A stretch of DNA of 6,395 bases from NCBI GenBank assembly GCA_013042125.1, contig JABDQS010000064.1, forward strand, positions 1 to 6,395. The letters run 5' to 3'. The DNA is from Eudoraea sp. (GTDB taxonomy: Bacteria; Bacteroidota; Bacteroidia; Flavobacteriales; Flavobacteriaceae). Shown here piece after piece: positions 1-6,025 of this stretch. A program made the translations under genes and the position numbers. The notes under the pieces were generated by a model, which saw only the letters and a program-made list of their open reading frames with translations, was not told where the DNA came from and did no database searches. The first letter of the stretch is position 1, and every line of letters begins with the position of its first letter.

Positions 1-477
1 GGATAGACCACTTTGAGCCTGGATGTTTACACCGGAAGCCTTACCCGTTAGGATACGACCAACATCACCTTCGGCGCGTTGTTCCAGCAATTCATCACTA
101 ACCTCGGAAACCGCATACCCCAGGGCCTGCTTCTCCTTCTTGATCCCCTGGGCTGTAACCACTACCTCTTCAAGTGCCTGAGCATCATCCTGCATCTGCA
201 CATTAAGAGTGTTACTTGCACCAATCGTTACTCGTACATCTCTTTGACCAATGTAGCTGAAAAGAAGTGTTTGCCCAGCGCTGCCTCGAATGGCGTAATT
301 ACCGTCGAAATCAGTTTGGGTTCCGGTTGTAGTCCCTTCAACGACGATGTTTACACCTGGAAGCGGAAGCCCGTCCTGGTCCGTCACGGTACCTGAGACC
401 GTCTTCTCCTGCGCAAAAGTCAAATGCACAACAAACGCCAATAATAGCGTCAAGATTCCATTTAAATTTGTTCTCAT
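1..477 (-). CDS. SusC/RagA-family TonB-dependent outer-membrane transporter, N-terminal part (cut by window edge)
   Basis: Reading the minus strand from ATG at 477 gives 159 codons open to the window edge. Residues 1-22 look like a signal peptide: a short basic start, a hydrophobic core (ILTLLLAFVV) and likely cleavage after TFA, before Q23. Residues about 26-96 match the carboxypeptidase-D regulatory-like beta-sandwich that precedes the plug in SusC proteins, with the signature GTVTDQDGLPLPGVNIVVEG and then TDFDGNYAI. Residues 103-110 (LEEVVVTA) are the TonB-box-like segment, followed by GIKKEKQALGYAVSEV, typical of the SusC/RagA plug start. The family forms 22-stranded barrels that import glycans or peptides with a SusD lipoprotein partner and TonB energy. 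The substrate cannot be told, because barrel, SusD and enzymes lie outside the window. The gene is divergent from the ribosomal cluster and has its own candidate promoter at 533-567. The family call is firm. Confidence 0.93.
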   Translation of the reverse strand, partial: MRTNLNGILTLLLAFVVHLTFAQEKTVSGTVTDQDGLPLPGVNIVVEGTTTGTQTDFDGNYAIRGSAGQTLLFSYIGQRDVRVTIGASNTLNVQMQDDAQALEEVVVTAQGIKKEKQALGYAVSEVSDELLEQRAEGDVGRILTGKASGVNIQAQSGLS

Positions 478-532
478 TTTAAAATTATTTGAATTAGCTA
501 AGTGCGAAAATCATAATTCTATGTTAATAATC

Positions 533-567
533 CAAACTTATTTTAATAAAATTTTAAGATATTTAAA
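533..567 (-). promoter_or_regulatory. Candidate Bacteroidetes-type promoter for the SusC-like gene
   Basis: On the minus strand, 540-533 reads TAAGTTTG, a full match to the -7 consensus TAnnTTTG. The -33 element is weak: TTTA at 567-564, 23 nt away, instead of TTTG. Transcription would start near 529 and give a leader of about 50 nt before the ATG at 477. The -7 match and its position support the call; the poor -33 lowers it. Confidence 0.5.
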
Positions 568-925
568 GGAATCAAGAACTTTCTGAAACGCCGTTTAGTG
601 GGTTTTGAGGACTATTCTATTTCCTGAAAATTACAAGTGAGGATGATTTGTGTTGACACCTTGTATTCCATTAGTATTAATTCCCAATCAGAATGCCTTG
701 AAATACAGGTGTTAAAGTCTGTATCATTTTTTGAAATTATAAATGGTTCAAGACCATACTTCATTTTTAAGGAGATATATCCAATAGTTTCCCAGATTGA
801 TTTTTATGATGTTCAGAATAAAAAATAAGGCTATATAATAAGGTATAATATATTACAACCATAAAGTACTTACTTAGGGCGGTTGGCGGGGTTTTTAAAA
901 ATCTTATAAATTTCGCCGGCAACCA

Positions 926-956
926 TTTGAAATATGTTTTATAATTACTACATTTG
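926..956 (+). promoter_or_regulatory. Bacteroidetes-type promoter of the rpsL (str-S10) operon
   Basis: TTTG at 926-929 (-33) and TACATTTG at 949-956 (-7) are 19 nt apart, a perfect match to the Bacteroidetes primary-sigma consensus TTTG-N(17-23)-TAnnTTTG. The start point should fall near 960, leaving a leader of about 39 nt before the rpsL ATG at 999. It is the best promoter in the window and sits directly before a large highly expressed operon, so the role is well supported. An imperfect GC-rich dyad abuts it upstream (881-924). Confidence 0.82.
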
Positions 957-959
957 CCG

Positions 960-975
960 ACCCTTAAAAGAGGGT
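960..975 (+). promoter_or_regulatory. Small hairpin at the predicted 5' end of the rpsL transcript
   Basis: ACCCTT (960-965) and GAGGGT (970-975) can form a 6-bp stem, one pair being G-U, closed by an AAAA loop. Because the start point is predicted near 960, the stem would sit at the extreme 5' end of the mRNA. Such hairpins can slow 5'-end-dependent decay; that role is inferred here. The stem is short and could be chance. Confidence 0.35.
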
Positions 976-998
976 ACCATTATTATTTAGTAAAATAT

Positions 999-1373
999 AT
1001 GCCAACAATTTCACAATTAGTACGAAAAGGAAGGGCCACAATTACCAAGAAGAGTAAATCGGCTGCTTTGGATTCGTGTCCCCAGCGAAGGGGGGTTTGT
1101 ACGCGTGTTTACACAACTACTCCAAAGAAACCAAACTCTGCCATGAGAAAAGTGGCAAGGGTAAGGTTAACCAATGGAAAAGAAGTAAACGCATACATCC
1201 CCGGAGAAGGACACAATTTGCAAGAGCACTCGATAGTATTGGTTAGAGGCGGAAGGGTGAAGGATTTGCCAGGAGTTAGATATCACATCGTGAGAGGTGC
1301 TTTGGATACCGCGGGCGTTGCCGGCAGGACTCAAAGACGATCTAAGTACGGAGCAAAACGACCCAAAAAGTAA
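999..1373 (+). CDS. rpsL: 30S ribosomal protein S12
   Basis: S12 lies at the 30S decoding centre and monitors codon-anticodon pairing with 16S rRNA. The 124-residue product equals the usual length and starts [13 protein letters not shown]. The invariant segments are present: [22 protein letters not shown] (about 27-48), [10 protein letters not shown] (69-78) and [14 protein letters not shown] (83-96). K43 and K88 are the residues of streptomycin-sensitive ribosomes, and D89 is the position methylthiolated in E. coli. The ATG at 999 is chosen over an in-frame TTG at 954: the longer form adds 15 residues absent from the family, and that TTG lies inside the -7 promoter element, so it would not be transcribed. 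The leader just before the ATG is A/T-rich without a Shine-Dalgarno, as is normal in this phylum. First gene of the operon; rpsG follows after 22 nt. Confidence 0.98.
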   Translation: MPTISQLVRKGRATITKKSKSAALDSCPQRRGVCTRVYTTTPKKPNSAMRKVARVRLTNGKEVNAYIPGEGHNLQEHSIVLVRGGRVKDLPGVRYHIVRGALDTAGVAGRTQRRSKYGAKRPKK

Positions 1374-1395
1374 GCAACACTTTTAAGAAGAAGTA

Positions 1396-1872
1396 ATGAG
1401 AAAAAGACAGGCAAAGAAAAGACCACTTTTACCAGATCCAAGATTTAATGATCAGCTGGTGACCCGTTTCGTCAATATGATGATGTGGGATGGGAAAAAG
1501 TCGGTTGCCTTTAAAGTATTCTACGATGCGATCGATATTGTAGAAGATAAGAAAACAGACGAAGAGAAAACAGGATTGGAATTGTGGAAAGATGCACTTT
1601 CAAATGTAATGCCTCACGTAGAGGTGCGCAGCCGAAGGGTAGGGGGAGCAACATTCCAGATCCCAATGCAAATCAGGCCAGATCGCAAGATCTCTACGGC
1701 CATGAAATGGTTGATCAGCTATTCCAGAAAGCGCAATGAGAAGTCCATGGCCCAGAGATTGGCTGCGGAGGTCCTTGCAGCTTCCAAGGAAGAAGGTGCT
1801 GCCGTAAAGAAACGTGTTGATACTCACAAGATGGCAGAAGCCAATAAAGCATTTTCTCACTTCAGATTTTAG
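1396..1872 (+). CDS. rpsG: 30S ribosomal protein S7
   Basis: S7 nucleates assembly of the 30S head by binding the 3' major domain of 16S rRNA and lines the E-site mRNA channel. The product has 158 residues, within the normal range. Conserved landmarks are LLPDPRFND near residues 11-19, MWDGKKS at 30-36, the [19 protein letters not shown] beta-hairpin region at 77-95, [10 protein letters not shown] at 116-125 and the C-terminal [21 protein letters not shown] charged stretch at about 50-60 ([11 protein letters not shown]) looks slightly longer than in E. coli. The start is preceded by AAGAAGAAG, an A/G-rich stretch that may help initiation. It lies between rpsL and fusA in the standard str order, with only 8 nt to fusA. 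In E. coli S7 represses its own operon; nothing here shows that site. Confidence 0.98.
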   Translation: MRKRQAKKRPLLPDPRFNDQLVTRFVNMMMWDGKKSVAFKVFYDAIDIVEDKKTDEEKTGLELWKDALSNVMPHVEVRSRRVGGATFQIPMQIRPDRKISTAMKWLISYSRKRNEKSMAQRLAAEVLAASKEEGAAVKKRVDTHKMAEANKAFSHFRF

Positions 1873-1880
1873 TACCTACC

Positions 1881-4007
1881 ATGGCAAGAGATTTAAAATA
1901 TACAAGAAACATAGGGATTGCAGCACATATTGATGCTGGTAAGACCACAACTACAGAACGAATTTTATTCTACACTGGGGTTAGTCATAAGATAGGTGAA
2001 GTTCATGATGGTGCGGCCACTATGGACTGGATGGAGCAGGAACAGGAAAGAGGTATCACAATTACTTCTGCTGCTACGACCTGTACATGGAACTTCCCAA
2101 TGAAAAATGGTGAGATCATTCCAGAATCTAAACCTTACCATTTTAATATAATAGATACTCCCGGACACGTAGATTTTACCGTTGAGGTAAACAGATCTTT
2201 ACGTGTGCTGGATGGTTTGGTATTCCTTTTTAGTGCCGTAGACGGTGTTGAACCCCAATCTGAGACCAACTGGCGATTAGCTGACAATTACAAAGTTCCA
2301 AGAATGGGCTTTGTGAATAAGATGGACAGACAAGGATCCAACTTCCTGAATGTGTGTAAGCAGGTGAAGGATATGTTGAAGTCTAATGCGGTACCTATTG
2401 TATTGCCTATAGGAGATGAAGCTGATTTTAGAGGTATTGTGGATCTGGTTAAGAATCGCGCCATTGTATGGCATGAGGAAAACTTAGGATCTACCTTTGA
2501 TGTTATTGATATTCCTGAGGAAATGAAAGAGGAGGTCAAAGAATACAGAGCTATGCTAATAGAAGCTGTTGCCGAGTATGATGAAACCTTAATGGAAAAA
2601 TTCTTTGAGGATGAGGATTCTATAACCGAAGACGAAGTACACGCGGCTTTAAGGGCGGCGGTTATGGATATGAGCATCATTCCAATGATCTGCGGTTCTT
2701 CCTTTAAGAATAAAGGAGTGCAGTTCCTTTTAGATGCTGTATGCCGTTACCTTCCTTCTCCTGTAGATAAAGAAGGTATAGTAGGGGTGAATCCTGATAC
2801 AGGGAAAGAAGAAAAAAGAAGACCAGATATAAAAGAACCATTTTCTGCACTTGCGTTTAAGATCGCTACAGATCCATTTGTGGGTCGTTTAGCATTCTTT
2901 AGAGCTTATTCCGGAAAACTAGATGCCGGTTCATATGTATTGAATAACAGATCCGGAAACAAAGAACGTATCTCAAGGATTTATCAAATGCATTCCAATA
3001 AGCAGAACGCGGTAGATTCAATTGCAGCAGGTGATATTGGAGCAGCGGTTGGTTTTAAGGATATTAAGACGGGAGATACCCTCTCTGATGAAAAACATCC
3101 TATCGTTCTTGAAAGTATGGACTTCCCTGATCCTGTGATCGGGATCGCAGTTGAGCCTAAAACCAAGGCAGATGTAGATAAACTGGGAATGGCACTTGCC
3201 AAGTTGGCTGAGGAAGATCCTACATTTCAGGTAAAAACAGATGAAGCCTCCGGACAAACTATCATTTCAGGGATGGGCGAGCTTCACTTAGATATTATTA
3301 CAGATCGTTTAAGACGAGAATTTAAAGTAGATGTAAACCAGGGTCAGCCTCAGGTAGAGTACAAAGAAGCTATTACACAGGCTACGGACCATCGTGAGAC
3401 ATATAAGAAACAAACGGGAGGTCGTGGTAAATTTGCAGACATCGTATTTACTATGGAACCCTCTACACTTGAAACACCAGGACTTGAGTTCGTAAACGTG
3501 ATCAAGGGAGGGAACATTCCCAAGGAATATATTCCATCGGTAGAAAAAGGATTTAGAGAGGCTATGAAGAATGGACCTTTGGCCGGTTTTGAGATGGATA
3601 GTATGAAGATTACCCTGAAGGATGGATCATTCCACCCCGTAGATTCGGATGCGCTATCTTTTGAATTGGCTGCTAAGATCGGTTACAAAGAAGCGGCGAA
3701 AACGGCGAAGCCAGTACTTATGGAGCCAATAATGAAGATGGAAGCCATTACTCCTGAGGAAAATATGGGAGATATCGTAGGGGATCTTAACAGAAGAAGA
3801 GGCCATGTAACTAATATGGATGACAGAGCTGGTGCAAAGGTGATCAAAGCCGAAGTTCCACTTTCTGAAATGTTCGGATACGTAACGTCCTTAAGAACTC
3901 TTTCTTCAGGAAGAGCGACGAGCACAATGGAATTTTCACATTATGCAGAAACCCCTTCAAGTATAGCAGAAGAGGTTATTAAAGCAACTAAAGGGGTAAC
4001 CGCTTAA
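1881..4007 (+). CDS. fusA: Elongation factor G (translocation GTPase)
   Basis: EF-G drives tRNA-mRNA translocation using GTP and, with RRF, splits post-termination ribosomes. The 708-residue product has all G-domain motifs: P-loop AHIDAGKTT (15-23), switch I region ERGITI (56-61), DTPGH (92-96), NKMD (146-149) and a G5-like GSSFK (272-276). Domain II precedes about residue 410. Domain III carries GMGELHLDI (464-472), domain IV has GGRGKFAD and the tip loop [11 protein letters not shown] (581-591, tip His585), and domain V starts near PVLMEPIMK (611-619). A short insertion ([15 protein letters not shown]) sits just before DTPGH. The intact GTPase motifs and the position in the str operon mark it as the canonical factor, not the GTP-independent second EF-G described in Bacteroides. 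It starts 8 nt after rpsG; rpsJ follows after 10 nt, with no tuf gene between. Confidence 0.98.
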   Translation: MARDLKYTRNIGIAAHIDAGKTTTTERILFYTGVSHKIGEVHDGAATMDWMEQEQERGITITSAATTCTWNFPMKNGEIIPESKPYHFNIIDTPGHVDFTVEVNRSLRVLDGLVFLFSAVDGVEPQSETNWRLADNYKVPRMGFVNKMDRQGSNFLNVCKQVKDMLKSNAVPIVLPIGDEADFRGIVDLVKNRAIVWHEENLGSTFDVIDIPEEMKEEVKEYRAMLIEAVAEYDETLMEKFFEDEDSITEDEVHAALRAAVMDMSIIPMICGSSFKNKGVQFLLDAVCRYLPSPVDKEGIVGVNPDTGKEEKRRPDIKEPFSALAFKIATDPFVGRLAFFRAYSGKLDAGSYVLNNRSGNKERISRIYQMHSNKQNAVDSIAAGDIGAAVGFKDIKTGDTLSDEKHPIVLESMDFPDPVIGIAVEPKTKADVDKLGMALAKLAEEDPTFQVKTDEASGQTIISGMGELHLDIITDRLRREFKVDVNQGQPQVEYKEAITQATDHRETYKKQTGGRGKFADIVFTMEPSTLETPGLEFVNVIKGGNIPKEYIPSVEKGFREAMKNGPLAGFEMDSMKITLKDGSFHPVDSDALSFELAAKIGYKEAAKTAKPVLMEPIMKMEAITPEENMGDIVGDLNRRRGHVTNMDDRAGAKVIKAEVPLSEMFGYVTSLRTLSSGRATSTMEFSHYAETPSSIAEEVIKATKGVTA

Positions 4008-4017
4008 TTTGTAGAAG

Positions 4018-4323
4018 ATGAGTCAGAAAATCAGAATAAAATTAAAATCATACGATTACAATCTGGTAGATAAATCTGCAGAGAAGATCGTGAAAACTGT
4101 TAAGTCAACCGGTGCAGTGGTTACGGGACCTATTCCTTTACCTACTCACAAAAAGATCTTTACTGTATTGCGTTCACCTCACGTGAACAAGAAATCTAGA
4201 GAACAGTTTCAATTGAGCTCATACAAGAGGTTGCTGGATATTTACAGTTCCTCATCCAAGACCATAGACGCGCTGATGAAATTAGAGCTGCCAAGTGGTG
4301 TGGAGGTAGAGATCAAGGTGTGA
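4018..4323 (+). CDS. rpsJ: 30S ribosomal protein S10 (NusE)
   Basis: S10 is part of the 30S head and, as NusE, also partners NusB and NusG in antitermination and transcription-translation coupling. The 101-residue product is full length. It shows the N-terminal strand [15 protein letters not shown], the signature [28 protein letters not shown] at about 37-64 (the extended loop reaching into the 30S head) and the C-terminal [21 protein letters not shown]. The stop TGA is followed at once by an in-frame TAG, giving a tandem stop. It closes the short-spaced str part of the cluster. The next gene, rplC, comes only after a 153-nt structured gap, so S10 may be expressed at a different level from the genes behind it. 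Confidence 0.98.
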   Translation: MSQKIRIKLKSYDYNLVDKSAEKIVKTVKSTGAVVTGPIPLPTHKKIFTVLRSPHVNKKSREQFQLSSYKRLLDIYSSSSKTIDALMKLELPSGVEVEIKV

Positions 4324-4476
4324 TAGAAGCATAGGGGAGGGTAAGTCCTTTCCACGACATGTCCGGCGCAGTTTGCAAAGGAAAAACGGTAACAAAAATA
4401 CATTCGGGGTCGGATTATTTTTGGCCCTGTTTTTTTGTGAGAAAAATAAGAATAGTAAACAATTAATAATTATAGT
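4324..4476 (+). promoter_or_regulatory. Structured rpsJ-rplC intergenic leader, candidate attenuator region
   Basis: This is the only long gap in the ribosomal cluster. It holds no open frame of note but several pairings. GGGGAGGG (4334-4341) can pair with TCCTTTCC (4346-4353) across a TAAG loop: 8 bp, three of them G-U. The same TCCTTT (4346-4351) can pair perfectly with AAAGGA (4377-4382) instead. CAAAAATA (4393-4400) is the exact complement of TATTTTTG (4416-4423), which overlaps the terminator-like hairpin at 4405-4429. The last 40 nt before the rplC ATG are A/T-rich and unstructured. In E. coli L4 represses the S10 operon through a leader, but that leader lies before rpsJ. I recognise no named RNA family here, so the regulatory role is an inference. 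Confidence 0.45.
4405..4436 (+). terminator. Intrinsic terminator-like hairpin between rpsJ and rplC
   Basis: CGGGGTC (4405-4411) pairs along its full length with GGCCCTG (4423-4429): 7 bp, of which two are G-U. The loop is 11 nt, and seven T residues (4430-4436) follow directly. The shape fits an intrinsic terminator. It stands between two parts of one ribosomal operon, so complete termination is unlikely unless rplC has its own promoter; partial read-through or attenuation fits better. Weak points are the long loop and the wobble pairs. Confidence 0.5.
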
Positions 4477-5094
4477 ATGTCTGGGTTAATAGGAAAAAAA
4501 GTGGGCATGACCAGCATCTTTGATGAGAATGGAAAGAATATTCCATGTACCGTCATTGAAGCAGGACCATGTATCGTTACCCAAGTCAGAACCGAAGAGG
4601 TAGACGGGTATAGTGCCCTTCAACTCGGTTTCGATGACAAGGCAGAAAAACGTGCGAATAAGTCCGAAACGGGCCATTTCAAAAAAGCAGGTGCTTCTCC
4701 CAAGAAAAAAGTCGTTGAATTCCGTGATTTTGAAGGAGAACATAAATTAGGTGATACGCTTGGCGTAGATCTGTTTATTGAAGGCGAGTTTGTGGATGTT
4801 TCCGCAACTTCCAAAGGAAAAGGTTTCCAAGGGGTGGTAAAAAGACACGGCTTTGCCGGTGTTGGACAAGCTACTCACGGACAGCACAACCGTTTAAGAG
4901 CACCGGGATCTATCGGTGCGGCCTCATACCCTGCAAGGGTCTTCAAAGGAATGAAGATGGCAGGCAGAATGGGTGGTGAACGAGTAACTGTTCAAAACCT
5001 GAGAGTATTGAAAATAGTACCGGAAAAAAACCTGATCGTTTTGAAAGGTGCAGTTCCCGGGCACAAAAATGGGTACGTAACCATCGAGAAATAA
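4477..5094 (+). CDS. rplC: 50S ribosomal protein L3
   Basis: L3 is an early 50S assembly protein that binds near the 3' end of 23S rRNA and sends a loop toward the peptidyl-transferase centre. The 205-residue product is full length. It starts [19 protein letters not shown] and carries the extension with [16 protein letters not shown] (113-128), [15 protein letters not shown] (133-147) and [20 protein letters not shown] (155-174), ending in a [10 protein letters not shown] strand. After GSIG it reads AASYPAR where E. coli has QNQTPGK, so the Gln methylated by PrmB in proteobacteria is absent. ATG at 4477 follows an A/T-rich leader without a Shine-Dalgarno. Its stop overlaps the rplD start by one base (TAATG, 5092-5096), which suggests translational coupling of L3 and L4. 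Confidence 0.98.
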   Translation: MSGLIGKKVGMTSIFDENGKNIPCTVIEAGPCIVTQVRTEEVDGYSALQLGFDDKAEKRANKSETGHFKKAGASPKKKVVEFRDFEGEHKLGDTLGVDLFIEGEFVDVSATSKGKGFQGVVKRHGFAGVGQATHGQHNRLRAPGSIGAASYPARVFKGMKMAGRMGGERVTVQNLRVLKIVPEKNLIVLKGAVPGHKNGYVTIEK

Positions 5095-5624
5095 TGAAGG
5101 TAGCAGTTTTAGATATCAAAGGAAAAGACACAGGCAGAAAGGCAGACCTTTCTGACGCTGTGTATAAGATAGAGCCGAATAACCATGCCATATATCTGGA
5201 TGTTAAACAGTACAGGACACATCAGAGGCAGGGTACGCACAAAACCAAAGAAAGAGCTGAGATAGTAGGGAGTACCCGTAAGATCAAAAAGCAAAAAGGA
5301 ACCGGAACCGCAAGGGCAGGTAGTATAAAGTCGCCTATTTTTCGCGGTGGTGGTAGAATCTTTGGACCAAGACCTAAGGATTACAGCTTAAAATTGAACA
5401 AAAACCTGAAGCGTTTGGCCCGTAAATCGGCCTTGAGTATTAAGAGTCAGGAAAAAGCTATCATGGTAGTTGAAGACTTCAATTTTGAGACCCCAAAGAC
5501 CAAGGAGTTTATCCAGGTTCTCAAGGGGCTGGGTCTGGAAAATAAAAAGTCCCTGTTTGTGTTGGGCGATTCAAATAATAACGTATATTTGTCGTCGCGC
5601 AATTTAGGAGGTTCAGAGAACTAA
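5094..5624 (+). CDS. rplD: 50S ribosomal protein L4, frameshifted near the 3' end
   Basis: L4 binds domain I of 23S rRNA and places a long loop in the wall of the exit tunnel; in gammaproteobacteria it also represses the S10 operon. The frame gives 176 residues, with an N-terminal domain, the tunnel loop with [15 protein letters not shown] (63-77) and [12 protein letters not shown] (83-94), and the conserved [20 protein letters not shown] ending at 171. It then stops at TAA 5622-5624 after GGSEN. The family continues about 33 residues further, and that tail is intact in the +1 frame at 5620-5718. Residues 1-175, plus two residues apparently lost, plus the 32-residue tail give 209, the length I recall for flavobacterial L4. 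The simplest reading is a 5-nt loss after GAG 5616-5618. Start ATG overlaps the rplC stop. Identity is certain; whether the shift is real is not. Confidence 0.95.
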   Translation: MKVAVLDIKGKDTGRKADLSDAVYKIEPNNHAIYLDVKQYRTHQRQGTHKTKERAEIVGSTRKIKKQKGTGTARAGSIKSPIFRGGGRIFGPRPKDYSLKLNKNLKRLARKSALSIKSQEKAIMVVEDFNFETPKTKEFIQVLKGLGLENKKSLFVLGDSNNNVYLSSRNLGGSEN

Positions 5625-5718
5625 CTCAGAATTAAGTACTTACAAAATATTAAATGCGAATAATATTGTGCTTTTGGAAGGGTCTTTAGAGGGCATTGAA
5701 TCCAACTTAAATAAATAG
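5620..5718 (+). pseudogene. rplD: Displaced C-terminal coding segment of L4 in the +1 frame
   Basis: Reading from 5620 gives 32 residues, starting [15 protein letters not shown] and ending EGIESNLNK, then TAG at 5716-5718. This matches the conserved C-terminal helices of flavobacterial L4 (an ELSTY.ILN.NN pattern followed by a LLEGSLE motif). The segment has no start codon of its own and lies +1 relative to the rplD frame. It ends 7 nt before rplW, the tight spacing expected of the true rplD end, whereas the in-frame stop at 5624 leaves an odd 101-nt gap. No further stops or changes have built up, so the shift is recent, erroneous or bypassed. Confidence 0.88.
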
Positions 5719-5725
5719 GAAAATC

Positions 5726-6016
5726 ATGAGTGTGTTAATAAAGCCGATCATAACGGAAAAGATGACAGCAGATAGCGAGTTACATAACCGCTATGGTTTT
5801 ATCGTGAATCCAAAGGCAAATAAGTTGCAGATAAAAGATGCGGTTGAGGATACATATGGAGTTTCCGTTAAAAAGGTTCGTACCATGAATTATGGTCCAA
5901 ACCGCAAGACCAAATACACCAAAACTGGTGTGCAACAGGGAAAAACAAATGCCTATAAAAAGGCAATTGTTGATATTGCGGAAGGCGATGTCATTGATTT
6001 TTACAGTAATCTATAA
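5726..6016 (+). CDS. rplW: 50S ribosomal protein L23
   Basis: L23 sits at the tunnel exit, where trigger factor, SRP and the Sec translocon dock. The 96-residue product is full length. It begins MSVLIKPIITEKMT; Glu11 corresponds to E. coli Glu18, the chaperone-docking residue. Next come the RYGFIVNPKANKLQIKDAVEDTYGV core with its VNPKANK.QIK.AVE signature, a basic loop (NYGPNRKTKYTKTGVQQGKTNAYKKA, about 55-80) that reaches toward 23S rRNA, and a final strand ending DVIDFYSNL. The start is preceded by ATAGGAAAATC, with only a weak purine-rich site. It lies 7 nt after the displaced end of L4 and 9 nt before rplB, in the standard S10-operon order. Confidence 0.98.
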   Translation: MSVLIKPIITEKMTADSELHNRYGFIVNPKANKLQIKDAVEDTYGVSVKKVRTMNYGPNRKTKYTKTGVQQGKTNAYKKAIVDIAEGDVIDFYSNL

Positions 6017-6025
6017 AGACACAAA

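Larger units (their letters stand above)
478..998. other. 521-nt divergent intergenic region between the SusC-like gene and rpsL
   Basis: This AT-rich stretch holds the leader and promoter of the minus-strand gene on the left and the rpsL promoter and leader on the right. Between them I find no recognisable gene and no tRNA. The longest open frame is 643-828 (61 codons from ATG, plus strand; from a GTG at 637 it would be 63). It has no recognised motif, no good promoter and no useful upstream ribosome site. Small symmetric elements are visible: AAACG-C-CGTTT at 586-596, TAATATATTA at 846-855, AAGTACTT at 864-871, and an imperfect GC-rich inverted repeat 881-891/914-924 just upstream of the rpsL -33 element. 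None can be assigned to a known regulator from sequence alone. Confidence 0.7.

Noticed and set aside
79..586. Plus-strand open frames at 79-396 and 347-586
   Set aside because: They are antisense to the SusC-like gene over most of their length and show no protein-family features; the minus-strand reading has a signal peptide and clear SusC motifs.
653..680. E. coli-like promoter TTGACA with a 16-nt spacer and TATTAA
   Set aside because: The Bacteroidetes primary sigma factor uses TTTG and TAnnTTTG boxes, and no gene with support follows.
954..998. Upstream in-frame TTG start for rpsL adding 15 residues
   Set aside because: The codon lies within the -7 promoter element upstream of the predicted transcript start, and the extension is absent from S12, whose standard 124-residue length starts at 999.
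4148..4157. Possible CRISPR, tRNA, insertion sequence or phage elements anywhere in the window
   Set aside because: No spaced direct repeats, cloverleaf, transposase reading frame or terminal inverted repeats were found on either strand.
4394..4429. H-type pseudoknot formed by 4394-4400/4416-4422 and 4405-4411/4423-4429
   Set aside because: No nucleotides remain to cross the 7-bp first stem, so the two helices are more likely alternatives than a simultaneous fold.
1600..5294. Minus-strand open frames within rpsG, fusA, rplC and rplD, including 2288-2680 (130 codons)
   Set aside because: They lie opposite strongly conserved ribosomal genes, have low-complexity composition and no recognisable motifs; they arise from codon bias of the true genes.
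864..5643. Shared 10-mer AAGTACTTAC at 864-873 and 5634-5643
   Set aside because: One copy encodes conserved L4 residues (STY) and the other is intergenic; no longer similarity surrounds them, so this is chance.
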